Assembly: GCA_036258175.1 (NCBI GenBank) | Contig: DATAEE010000263.1 | Span: 1 to 64,000, forward strand | Source of the DNA: DATAEE01 sp036258175 | Lineage (GTDB): Bacteria; Acidobacteriota; Vicinamibacteria; Vicinamibacterales; 2-12-FULL-66-21 | DNA length: 64,000 bases | Reading direction: 5' to 3' | Shown: in pieces, positions 17,572-25,256 of the stretch | How the letters are laid out: every line of letters starts with the position of its first letter | How positions within the stretch are numbered: position 1 is the stretch's first letter | The notes under the pieces: model-generated | Database searches by the model: none | What the model was told of the DNA's origin: nothing | What the model saw: only the letters and a program-made list of their open reading frames with translations | Position numbers and translations under genes: made by a program

Positions 17572-18127
17572 CGTCTCCACGCGGCCGTTCTATAACGAGC
17601 GCGCGGTGCATGTCGGCATCGGGGTCGTCGCAGGGCTCGTCCTGCTCGCGACGCTCATCAACGTGGTGTGGGTCATCTCGTTATCCGCGCGCAATACGTT
17701 GCTCGGGACCCAGATTCGTCAGGACGAGCAGACGGCGGCCAAGCTGGATGCCGAGGCCAAGAGCCTGCGGTCGCGCATCAATCAGCAGGAGCTCGCCGTC
17801 GTCGTGACCGCGGCGCGTGAGGCGAACGCGCTCATCGACCAGCGGACGTTCTCCTGGACGGAATTCTTCAATCTGATCGAGGCGACGCTTCCCGCGGACG
17901 TCATGCTCATGTCGGTATCGCCGACAGTCACGGACGGTGAGACCGAAGTGCGGATGAAGGTCCTGGCGCGGCGGGCGGAGGACATCGACGCGTTCATGGA
18001 ATCGCTCGAGGGAACGAAGGCGTTCGCCGGCCTGTTGCCGATCAGCGAACAGTTGAACGAAGCCGGGCTCCACGATGTAGAACTCGTCGGACGCTACGTG
18101 GCGCCCGTGACGGAGGCTGCACGATGA
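17558..18127 (+). CDS. pilN: PilN-like inner-membrane assembly protein
   Basis: 189 residues. A short cytoplasmic N-terminus begins MLRTNVSTRPFYNERAVHV, the N-terminal motif by which PilN docks on PilM, here in its acidobacterial form (NVSTRPF). One membrane helix follows (about residues 19-45), then a coiled coil (LLGTQIRQDEQTAAKLDAEA) and a C-terminal ferredoxin-like periplasmic domain (AFSWTEFFNLIEATLPADV, VRMKVLARRAEDIDAFMESL). It overlaps both neighbours and has the order and size expected for PilN. Confidence 0.88.
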   Translation: MLRTNVSTRPFYNERAVHVGIGVVAGLVLLATLINVVWVISLSARNTLLGTQIRQDEQTAAKLDAEAKSLRSRINQQELAVVVTAAREANALIDQRTFSWTEFFNLIEATLPADVMLMSVSPTVTDGETEVRMKVLARRAEDIDAFMESLEGTKAFAGLLPISEQLNEAGLHDVELVGRYVAPVTEAAR

Positions 18128-18702
18128 CCTCCTTCAAGCGCATCTTCGACGAGAAGCGCCGGCTGATCGTGCCGCTGCTCATCGCGATCGCTGCCAACGT
18201 GGCGCTTTATGCGTTCGCGGTCTACCCTCTCGAACGGCGCGTGGCTACCGCCGGTACGCGGGCGGAGGCCGCGGCGGCCGCGCGCCGTGCGGCCGAGAGC
18301 AACCATCGCGACGCGCAGGCGACCGTTACTGGTATGGACCGGGCGGACGAAGAGCTCAAACGGTTCTACAACAACATCCTTCCAACCGATCAAACGGGAG
18401 CGCGACGGATCACGTACGTGCGCCTCGCCCGCATGGCGCGCGACGCCGGTCTGCGGACGGAGCGCGGCACAATCGAGTCGTCCGCGATCGACGACAGCCG
18501 GTTGTCACGTCTGCGCATGACGATGACCCTCGAGGGACAGTACGACGAGATTCGCCGGTTCATCCACCGGATCGAAACCGCCCCGGAGTTCACCGTCATA
18601 GAGGACGTTGCCGTTCAGCGCGGCGCCGACGAGGAGGGATCGACGCTCGTCCTGGAGCTTGCCGTCACGACGTACTACTGGACGAATGGCCATGGCAACT
18701 GA
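18124..18702 (+). CDS. pilO: PilO-like inner-membrane assembly protein
   Basis: 192 residues: N-terminal cytoplasmic tail, one membrane helix (about 14-38, LIVPLLIAIAANVALYAFAV), a coiled coil (TAGTRAEAAAAARRAAESNH) and a periplasmic ferredoxin-like domain (LRMTMTLEGQYDEIRRFIHR, FTVIEDVAVQR). PilO forms heterodimers with PilN in the alignment complex. The start overlaps the PilN stop by 4 bases (ATGA). The family is poorly conserved; the call is based on architecture and position. Confidence 0.87.
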   Translation: MTSFKRIFDEKRRLIVPLLIAIAANVALYAFAVYPLERRVATAGTRAEAAAAARRAAESNHRDAQATVTGMDRADEELKRFYNNILPTDQTGARRITYVRLARMARDAGLRTERGTIESSAIDDSRLSRLRMTMTLEGQYDEIRRFIHRIETAPEFTVIEDVAVQRGADEEGSTLVLELAVTTYYWTNGHGN

Positions 18703-19240
18703 TCGGCCGCGGCGGCAATTCATCGTCCTGGGCGTGCTGCTCGTCGGGCTGGCGGGGCTGATCGTGTACAACCTGGACGGGAGTCAACAGGCCGCCGCTC
18801 CTGCGACGACGTCCAATGCTCCAAGGCCTCAGCGCGGGCGTCAGGCGCCGGCCACTACCGCGGAGGCGCTGGACCTACGAATCGAATCGCTGAGTCAGGC
18901 CAAGCCGGCGCCGGAAGAATCCGATCGCAATCCATTCCGATTCCGTCCGCCGCCTCCGCCGCCCGCGTCCAAGTCGCTCCCCCCCGTTGAGGCCCCGGTC
19001 GTAGACCCGAACCCGCCGGAAGCGCCGCCCCCAACAATCCCCCTGAAGTTCATCGGGGTGTTCGAGGCGGCGCGGGTGGGGAAGGTTGCCGCGCTCAAGG
19101 ATGAACGTGGCGTGTACCACGCGCGCGAAGGGGAAATCGTCGTCGGCCAGTATCGTGTCGTGCGGATCGGCGTGGAGTCGATCGTCTTGGAGTACGCTGA
19201 CGGGCGTGGACGTCAGACCATCCGCCTGTCGGGCCAGTAG
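18692..19240 (+). CDS. PilP-like protein linking inner membrane and secretin
   Basis: 182 residues. An N-terminal membrane helix (about 10-28, FIVLGVLLVGLAGLIVYNL) replaces the lipobox usual for PilP. A Pro-rich linker (about 70-105) leads to a small beta domain (IPLKFIGVFEAARVGKVAAL ... IVVGQYRVVRIGVESIVLEY) of the PilP/GspC homology-region type, which contacts the N0 domain of the secretin. The ATG at 18692 lies 11 bases inside the PilO end; an in-frame ATG at 18686 is equally possible. Immediately upstream of the secretin gene, as expected. GspC is an alternative name; the family boundary is blurred here. Confidence 0.8.
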   Translation: MATDRPRRQFIVLGVLLVGLAGLIVYNLDGSQQAAAPATTSNAPRPQRGRQAPATTAEALDLRIESLSQAKPAPEESDRNPFRFRPPPPPPASKSLPPVEAPVVDPNPPEAPPPTIPLKFIGVFEAARVGKVAALKDERGVYHAREGEIVVGQYRVVRIGVESIVLEYADGRGRQTIRLSGQ

Positions 19241-19286
19241 CGCCTCCGTGACCCGGGCCGGTACCCCGGGGAGCAGAAAAGGAACG

Positions 19287-21779
19287 ATGACGCGCAGAGT
19301 TCTCTTGATCCTTGTTCTGGCCAGCACAGCCGTTGGGTGCGCCGCGGGGCGCGCGTTCCGGCAGGGTGACGAAGCGGCGCGTCTCGGCGACTGGGACACG
19401 GCTGTCATCCACTACCGCCGTGCGGTCCAGGAGGCGCCCGATCGGCCGGATTACAAGATCCAGCTCGAACGGGCGATGCAGAATGCCGCTCTGACGCATC
19501 TCGCTGCCGCCTACGACCTCGAAGCGAAGGATCAGCTTGATCTGGCGCTGAAGGAATACCGGAAGGCTCTGGAATACGACTTGAGCAATCGCATCGCCTC
19601 CGCGAAGGCGGCGGAGCTCGAACGGAAGATTCGCGACCGGGTCGAGGCGGCGCGGCCGAAACCCAAGATCGACGAATTGCGCGAAAAGGCGCGTCAGCTC
19701 GGGCAGGAGCCAATCCTGAACCCGGCGCGGCGCGAGCCGCTAAAGGTCGTGTTCAACAACGCCAGCGTCCGCGACATCCTGAACTCGATGGGGAGCACCG
19801 CGGGTATCAACGTCATCTACGATCAGCAGGCGGAGTCAGCGGTCAACCGCGGGTTCACCGTCAATCTCGAGGGCGTGACGCTCGAAGAGGCGCTCAACCA
19901 GGTCCTCACCGCGAACGGTCTTTTCTACAAAGTCGTCAATCCGCGCACTATCATCGTCATTCCGGATATCCCCGCGAAGCGCGCGCAGTACGAAGAGCTG
20001 GTCATCAAGACCTTCTTCCTCTCTCACGCAGACGCGACCGAGCTGACGACGATGATCAATCAGGTCGCGCGGCTGCCCGGGAGCCAGCCGGCGGTGATGG
20101 CGAACAAGACCGCCAACACGATCACGATCCGGACGACCGCGGCGCTCGCCGCGGTCATCGAGCGGGTTATTCGGGCCAACGACAAGCCGCGAGCTGAGAT
20201 CCTGCTCGACGTCGAGATTCTCGAAGTCAACCGGACGCGCCTGAAGGAGTACGGGCTCAATCTGAGCAACTATTCGGTGAACCTGTTCTTCTCGCCCGAG
20301 CAGCCGCCGTCCACTGCGGGCGGCGTGACATCGACTCCACCGTTCAACCTCAATACGATCACGCAGGGCATCAGCACCGCCGACTTCTACCTCGCGGTGC
20401 CGACTGCAGTCGTCCGGTTTCTCGAGACCGACTCGAACACGCGGATTCTCGCCAAGCCGCAGCTGCGCGGCGCCGAAGGGCAGAAGCTCACGCTGAACCT
20501 AGGTCAACAGGTGCCCGTGCTCTCGACGGTCTTCGGGGCCGCGGCAGCTGGCGGATTTGCGACGATTCCGCAGTCCTCGTTCAATTACCGCGACGTCGGC
20601 GTCAACCTCGAGATGGAGCCCCGCGTCTCTTACGAGGGCGAGATCATCCTGACGCTCGGCATCGAAGTCAGCGCGCTCGGACCGAACATCGAAGTCGCGG
20701 GCCAAAACGTCCCGTCGTTCCAGACGCGGCGCGTGTCGACGCGACTCCGGCTGCGCGAAGGGGAGTCGAACCTGCTCGCCGGACTGATCCAGCAGAACGA
20801 GCGCAAATCGATCAGCGGTTTCCCGGGGCTGATTCGCGTCCCGGTCTTCAAACAGCTCTTCTCGGGCAACCGGAACGAGTCCGAGGAAAACGACATCGTC
20901 ATGCTCATCACGCCGCACATCGTGCGGACGCACGAGCTGACCGCGGAAGACCTTGCGCCGATCTTCATCGGCACGCAAGGAAACATCGGTTTGGGCGGGC
21001 CGCCGCCACTTATCGCTCCGCAGCCGATCCCAGAAGAACCGGAATCGAGGATCGATCCCGGCCCAGGCGTCACGCAGCAGCCTGGCACGCGTCTGGGCGT
21101 GCCGGTCGGGCCGGAGGCCGGGGCAACGCCCGGTGGTGTGCCGCAAACCTCGAGGCCGGGCGTTCCGCCGGGTACGGCACCCACGCCGGGGCAGCTGCCT
21201 CCTGTGGCTCCGGTGGCTCCGCCTGGGGCCGCGCCTGCGACGCCCGCCGTTCCGCCGCCGGGCACCGAACAGCCGCCACCGGTTGCGCCGCCGGTTCCCT
21301 CACGCGAGCGGCCGCCACCGACCGCTCCTGCGACTCCTGAAGCTCCAGCCCCGGCGCCGTCGGCGGCGGCGCAGGTGATCGTGACGCCTCCGGGCACCGA
21401 ATTCCGCGTAGCTGGCGGACCGTACACGGTGCCGATTTCGATTAACGGCGTGGCGCGAGCCTCGACGGCGACGATTACGCTGACCTTCAATTCGTCGACG
21501 GTTCGCGCGCGAAACGCCCAGGAGGGCAGTTTCATGCGGCAGGGTGGCGTCGCGACGAGCTTCACGCCACGCGTAGACGCCGTCTCCGGGCGAGTCGATA
21601 TCGTGATCACGCGCCTGAGCGATGCGACGGGCGCATCAGGGTCTGGTCTTCTGGCCGCAGTGATCTTCGACGCGATCGCGCCGGGCAGCACCACGTTTAC
21701 CGTCAGCGGTTTGGCGACCACGCCGGAAGGCGGGACGATTCCGCTGCAGTTCAGCCCGGTCACGGTGACCATACGATGA
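19287..21779 (+). CDS. Secretin (PilQ/GspD-type) with N-terminal repeat region and C-terminal cohesin-like domain
   Basis: 830-residue outer-membrane secretin. Lipoprotein signal MTRRVLLILVLASTAVGC with lipid Cys18. Residues about 25-125 are helical, TPR-like (RLGDWDTAVIHYRRAVQEAP). Then an N0/STN-type domain (LKVVFNNASVRDILNSMGST), an N1 domain (VIKTFFLSHADATELTTMIN) and the secretin core with VPVLS and the signature region LLAGLIQQNERKSISGFPGL. A Pro/Gly-rich linker (about 573-690) leads to a beta-rich module at 694-830 (VPISINGVARASTATITLTF ... LLAAVIFDAIAPGSTTFTVS) of cohesin type. AAAAGGAACG precedes the ATG. A C-terminal cohesin is absent from classical PilQ and GspD and could hold surface partners. 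Confidence 0.92.
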   Translation: MTRRVLLILVLASTAVGCAAGRAFRQGDEAARLGDWDTAVIHYRRAVQEAPDRPDYKIQLERAMQNAALTHLAAAYDLEAKDQLDLALKEYRKALEYDLSNRIASAKAAELERKIRDRVEAARPKPKIDELREKARQLGQEPILNPARREPLKVVFNNASVRDILNSMGSTAGINVIYDQQAESAVNRGFTVNLEGVTLEEALNQVLTANGLFYKVVNPRTIIVIPDIPAKRAQYEELVIKTFFLSHADATELTTMINQVARLPGSQPAVMANKTANTITIRTTAALAAVIERVIRANDKPRAEILLDVEILEVNRTRLKEYGLNLSNYSVNLFFSPEQPPSTAGGVTSTPPFNLNTITQGISTADFYLAVPTAVVRFLETDSNTRILAKPQLRGAEGQKLTLNLGQQVPVLSTVFGAAAAGGFATIPQSSFNYRDVGVNLEMEPRVSYEGEIILTLGIEVSALGPNIEVAGQNVPSFQTRRVSTRLRLREGESNLLAGLIQQNERKSISGFPGLIRVPVFKQLFSGNRNESEENDIVMLITPHIVRTHELTAEDLAPIFIGTQGNIGLGGPPPLIAPQPIPEEPESRIDPGPGVTQQPGTRLGVPVGPEAGATPGGVPQTSRPGVPPGTAPTPGQLPPVAPVAPPGAAPATPAVPPPGTEQPPPVAPPVPSRERPPPTAPATPEAPAPAPSAAAQVIVTPPGTEFRVAGGPYTVPISINGVARASTATITLTFNSSTVRARNAQEGSFMRQGGVATSFTPRVDAVSGRVDIVITRLSDATGASGSGLLAAVIFDAIAPGSTTFTVSGLATTPEGGTIPLQFSPVTVTIR

Positions 21780-22369
21780 TCCGCCAGGTGCCTCGTGCTT
21801 CGTGGTTCGTGCCTCGGGCAGTGCCTCGTGCGCCGTTCCTCGTCCGAGGTCCGAGGTCCGAGGTACGGCCCGAGACCCGAGACCCGAGGCCCGAGGCACG
21901 TACTGCGTTCGAGCACGGTTATACCTTCATTGAGCTGCTGGTCGTCGCGACGATCCTGTTGATCCTCGCGTCGGCGGCAATGCCGCTGACGCGCGTGACG
22001 GTTCAGCGCACGAAAGAGGCGGAGCTGCGGCGCGTCCTGCGCGAGATGCGCACGGCGATCGACAAGTACAAGGACGCCGTCGATACCGGGCTCATCTCGA
22101 ATCTCGACGTGCGCGCTGGCAGCGAAGGATATCCGCCAGACCTCGAGACGCTCGTGGAAGGTGTCACGGTTGCGAACGATGCATCGGGGCGCAAGCTCAA
22201 GTTCCTCCGTCGGATTCCGATCGACCCGTTGACGGGCGAGGCGGAGTGGGGGTTACGCGCGTATCAGGATCGGCCCGACTCCATGTCCTGGGGCGGGTCG
22301 AACGTGTACGACGTCTATTCGCTTGCCGCCGGAGTCGGGTTGGACGGAACGAAATACAGGGATTGGTAG
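21776..22369 (+). CDS. Type IV pilin-like pseudopilin with repeat-derived leader
   Basis: 197 residues from ATG 21776, which overlaps the secretin stop (ATGA). The prepilin peptidase site is G|YTFIELL at about residues 48-49, followed by the usual hydrophobic helix (VVATILLILASAAM) and a GspG-like globular domain (LRREMRTAIDKYKDAVDTG-like, YPPDLETLVEGV, FLRRIPIDPLTGE, ending LDGTKYRDW). The leader of about 48 residues is far longer than the 6-20 residues normal for prepilins because bases 21787-21899 consist of 7-base repeats. Whether translation starts at 21776 or closer to the pilin segment is uncertain; no other ATG or strong ribosome site is visible nearer. A major- or minor-pseudopilin role is inferred. 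Confidence 0.85.
   Translation: MIRQVPRASWFVPRAVPRAPFLVRGPRSEVRPETRDPRPEARTAFEHGYTFIELLVVATILLILASAAMPLTRVTVQRTKEAELRRVLREMRTAIDKYKDAVDTGLISNLDVRAGSEGYPPDLETLVEGVTVANDASGRKLKFLRRIPIDPLTGEAEWGLRAYQDRPDSMSWGGSNVYDVYSLAAGVGLDGTKYRDW
21788..21900 (+). repeat. Array of degenerate 7-base repeats with inverted symmetry
   Basis: Runs of heptamers: GTGCCTC, GTGCTTC, GTGGTTC, GTGCCTC, then GTGCCTC, GTGCGCC, GTTCCTC, then GTCCGAG three times, then ACCCGAG twice and GCCCGAG. The first half is the reverse complement type of the second: GTGCCTCGGGC is matched by GCCCGAGGCAC, giving an 11-bp inverted repeat. The array sits between the start codon and the mature pilin sequence. Confidence 0.85.
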
Positions 22370-22375
22370 CTGGTT

Positions 22376-22768
22376 ATGAAGCGCAGCAACTCGCGCGGAT
22401 GGACGCTTATCGAGCTCCTGATCGTGATCTCACTGATCTCGATCCTCGCGACCATCGGGCTGGCGAGCTATCGCAACTCGGTGACCGCCTCCAAAGAAGC
22501 GATTCTGAAGACGGATCTGTTCCGTATGCGCGACGCGATCGATCAGTATTACGCGGACAAAGGGGAGTACCCGGCATCGCTCGACGCGCTCGTCAGTGAA
22601 GGCTACTTGCGAAAGATCCCCGACGATCCGTTCACGCGTGCCGCGGATTGGCAGACACTTCCGGCCGAGCCGAACCCGAGCAAGCCCACGGCCGAGCCTG
22701 GCGTCTACGATGTGAAGAGCAGCTCCTCAGACACCGCGCTCGACGGTTCCCGCTACGCTGACTGGTAA
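22376..22768 (+). CDS. GspG-like major pseudopilin / type IV pilin
   Basis: 130 residues with a short leader MKRSNSRG, cleavage G|WTLIELL, and the N-terminal helix LIVISLISILATIGLASYR. Glu at +5 is conserved; Trp at +1 is unusual (Phe or Tyr is normal). The globular domain has GspG features: KTDLFRMRDAIDQYYADKGE, YPASLDALVSEGYLRKIPDD, and the C-terminal calcium-site-like ending DTALDGSRYADW. It follows the preceding pilin gene by 6 bases. A fragment of a second copy of its 3' end lies at 23878-23915, which shows that this gene was once duplicated. Confidence 0.92.
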   Translation: MKRSNSRGWTLIELLIVISLISILATIGLASYRNSVTASKEAILKTDLFRMRDAIDQYYADKGEYPASLDALVSEGYLRKIPDDPFTRAADWQTLPAEPNPSKPTAEPGVYDVKSSSSDTALDGSRYADW

Positions 22769-22780
22769 TCCTCAATTGTC

Positions 22781-22798
22781 ACCAGGCTTTAGCCTGGT
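22781..22798. repeat. Perfect 8-bp hairpin between convergent genes
   Basis: ACCAGGCT-TT-AGCCTGGT lies between the convergent pseudopilin and PKD lipoprotein genes. It could end transcription from both sides, but no T-tract is present on either strand; a REP-like element is the alternative. Confidence 0.5.
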
Positions 22799-22802
22799 CT
22801 CG

Positions 22803-23836
22803 TCACGGGCACGTCCCGCTCGTCGGCCGCACTGTTACGGTGCGGGTTGCTACAGCCTCTTCCCCCGTCGTCGTAGTCACACGCACCCGCGCGGTTCTCG
22901 TACCCGTGTTCTCGTACGTATGGACGATGCGGTCCGAGACGGTTGAGGGCGGATCGAACGTGCCGTCGCCTTCGAAATCCCAATCATGCGTGAGCGGCCG
23001 GCCTGTGACATTCGACGACACGGCCCTGAACGTTATCGGCGCGCCGAGCAGCACGCACTCTGGCGTCGCGGTCAACGTGACCGTGAATGGCACGGCGGGG
23101 AGAACGGTCACAACGGCGCTTGCCGTTCCGGTCACGCCTGCCGTCACTGAATGCGCGCGCACGGAGACAGTCTTCACCCCTGCGGTGTCGAACACAACAC
23201 TGTGCGCGTTCGGCCTCGAGAGGAGTTCGAAATTCCCATCGCCGTCTTCATCCCAGTCGAACGACACGATTTGACCGGCGCCGTTCGCGGCGTGGCAGTC
23301 GCCGTGAAGACGAACGTCGTCTCGGTCGTTCCGGTTATGGGCGCGGCATCGAGCGTGACCTCGACGGAAGGCGCTGGCCGTGCTGGAGGAGGCACTGTTG
23401 GAGCGGGGACCGGCGTGGGCGGCGGCGGCGCTGGCGGCACAGGGTGAGGCACACCGCCAGGCGGCACATCCACGCTGACGGGTCGCTCGACGATGAGGCC
23501 TGGCGCCGTCGCCCGGATGATTGTGGACGTCGACAGAAACAGCCGCTGCGCGAACTCACCGTCTTCGTCGAGTTCCACAGGGTTCGGCGTCTCGCGCCCG
23601 TCGTTCACCAGCACAAGCCGCACGGCATCCGGCGCCACACGCATGCCGACATCGGTCGTTGCGCGCAGTTCGATATTGACTGGGTCGGCAGCGGGCAATC
23701 GATCCGGCGTTGCGTTCAGCGTGAGTGAGCGAACCGGGCCGAACTGATCAGTCGGCGGCGTCGGCCCATCGTCGCATCCCAGGCTGATGAGGACCGAGAG
23801 GAGGCCGACGCCGCCGACGACTCTGGTTATCGCCAT
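22803..23836 (-). pseudogene. PKD-domain lipoprotein gene with an internal frameshift
   Basis: Reads as two overlapping frames. The first part (23836 down to 23174) starts MAITRVVGGVGLLSVLISLGC, a lipobox with Cys21, then an Ig-like domain (SLTLNATPDRLPAADPVNIE) and a Pro-rich linker. It then goes out of frame near 23285. The second part (readable from about 23285 to 22803) continues the protein: GAGQIVSFDWDEDGDGNFEL, a PKD-type domain, and a second one (PLTHDWDFEGDGTFDPPSTV, HTYENTGTRTARV). One missing base near CGCCGCGAACGG would restore one reading frame of about 345 codons. It is either a recent pseudogene or a sequencing/assembly error. The protein would be a surface or periplasmic adhesin-like lipoprotein. 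It runs opposite to the surrounding pilus operon. Confidence 0.75.
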
Positions 23837-23877
23837 GGCCGCTCCGGTTCATGCGAGAGCCGGGCCATGCGAGCACG

Positions 23878-23915
23878 TGATGCGGCGCTCGACGGATCGC
23901 GCTACGCGGATTGGC
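23878..23915 (+). pseudogene. Remnant of a duplicated pseudopilin 3' end
   Basis: The plus strand encodes DAALDGSRYADW, nearly the same as the last residues (DTALDGSRYADW) of the intact pseudopilin at 22376-22768; the DNA differs only at a few third positions. GAGCCGGGC just upstream also corresponds to the GAGCCTGGC codons of the intact gene. The rest of the copy is gone and the stop codon is replaced by CAG. It lies in the 81-base gap between the two opposite-strand lipoprotein genes. Confidence 0.7.
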
Positions 23916-23917
23916 AG

Positions 23918-25231
23918 CTACCGGATGCTGCCCGTCGCCGTTACGTTGACACTCGCCTGACCCGTCCCTGTGGGCCCGGCCGCTTGGGTTACAACGACAG
24001 TAATCGTAAATGTGCCAATGGTCGTGTAGACCTTCGATGTCTGGTTCCCCGTAGTGGTAGCCGTTGTCCCGTCGCCGAAGTTCCAATCGTAGCGCACGAT
24101 CGTCGAAGTCGCCCCGCTGACGATTGCGGTCAGGTTGACCTGTTGATTGATCGCCGGAACCGCGTCGGAGACATTAACAACCACGCCTGGCGGTTGCCCC
24201 GGCAGGATCGTAATGTCGGTCGCTACGGTCTCCTGATCGCCTGTCGACTGCGTCGCGGTCGCGCTGACTTCGTACGTGCCTGCGACCCGATACGTGTGTT
24301 GAATCGTGGTCGAACCGCTGATCGCTCCGAGCGACCGAGCCTCGCCGTCCCCGAAATCAATGCGGACATTTGTGATGTTCGCCGTCGCGGCGACCGCGAC
24401 GGTGAACGTCGCCGGCAGCCCTTCTGACGGCGGGGTCGCTGGCCCGGTAAGTGTCAGCCCGCTGCGCGGGCGCAAGCTGACCGTGATCTTACCTTCTGCA
24501 GCGCCGGATCGCGCCACGACATCCGCACTCGCATTCGCCTGCAGTGTCGCGACGGCGATTCCATTGTTGTCCGTATTGGCAGTCGATGGCGTGATGTTGC
24601 CCGCCGTCGTGCTGAACGTTACAGGCGCGCCGGAGACCACCGAGCCTTCTGCGTCCTCGACTCGCGCGGAAATCTGACTCGTACCTCCGACGGCGGGAAG
24701 CTGCGCCGGACTCGCTGAAAGAATGACTCTCGATGACGCGGCAGAACCAACCCTGATCGCGAGGCTCGCGGATCGGGCGCCGCCGGAGAACGCAACCACG
24801 GTCGCGGTTCCAGATTGACCAGTCGACGTGAGCCGAACGCTCGCCTGCCCGTTGTGTGTGCGCGCCTCCGCAGGCTCCAGACGTCCCAGCGTCGTCGTAA
24901 ACGTGATGACAGTGCCGTTGTGGACTGGGGTGCCGGTGCCGGGCGTGCCAGGCGTTGGCGTCGGAGTCGTCGGAGTCGTCGGTGTGCCGGGCGTAGGAGG
25001 CGTCGGAGTCGGAGTTGTCGGTGTGCTCGGAGCGGCTCCAGCCTCGATGGCAATCGCCGTTATATCCACAGAGCCGTTCAGCGGCAGAACCATGCTCGTC
25101 GAGAACAACGAGATGACGGTGCCTTGCGGCGCCAAAAGGGGCAGCTTGTCGCAGGAGCCGCTCGCGATTGCTCCGAGGGCTGCGACGACGGCAAGCGCCA
25201 GACGGCTGCGAAGGCGTGCGTGTGCTACCAT
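23918..25231 (-). CDS. Ig-like / PKD-domain lipoprotein
   Basis: 437 residues from ATG 25231 (an in-frame ATG at 25258 is the alternative). Lipoprotein signal ending AIASGSC (Cys27). A short Ig-type segment is interrupted by a low-complexity Thr/Pro/Gly stretch (about 75-112, TPTTPTPTPPTPGTP). Then Big_1-like domains (VILSASPAQLPAVGGTSQIS, NGIAVATLQANASADVVARS) and two PKD domains (NVRIDFGDGEARSLGAISGS and RYDWNFGDGTTATTTGNQTS). Such proteins are cell-surface adhesins or structural partners. It lies head-to-tail with the frameshifted PKD lipoprotein gene and opposite to the pilus genes. The product might decorate or interact with the pilus; that is inference from position only. Confidence 0.85.
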   Translation of the reverse strand: MVAHARLRSRLALAVVAALGAIASGSCDKLPLLAPQGTVISLFSTSMVLPLNGSVDITAIAIEAGAAPSTPTTPTPTPPTPGTPTTPTTPTPTPGTPGTGTPVHNGTVITFTTTLGRLEPAEARTHNGQASVRLTSTGQSGTATVVAFSGGARSASLAIRVGSAASSRVILSASPAQLPAVGGTSQISARVEDAEGSVVSGAPVTFSTTAGNITPSTANTDNNGIAVATLQANASADVVARSGAAEGKITVSLRPRSGLTLTGPATPPSEGLPATFTVAVAATANITNVRIDFGDGEARSLGAISGSTTIQHTYRVAGTYEVSATATQSTGDQETVATDITILPGQPPGVVVNVSDAVPAINQQVNLTAIVSGATSTIVRYDWNFGDGTTATTTGNQTSKVYTTIGTFTITVVVTQAAGPTGTGQASVNVTATGSIR

Positions 25232-25256
25232 GGATACTCTTAAGATATTACGGTCC

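Noticed and set aside
20630..21916. 428-codon minus-strand frame opposite the secretin
   Set aside because: Gly/Thr/Pro-rich stretch that mirrors the linker of the secretin; no start-site or domain support.
22803..23267. Dockerin-like EF-hand in the PKD lipoprotein (partner for the cohesin of the secretin)
   Set aside because: DWDEDGDGNFEL and DWDFEGDGTFDP look EF-hand-like but belong to the PKD beta-sandwich (a WDFGDG-type motif), and paired dockerin helices are absent.
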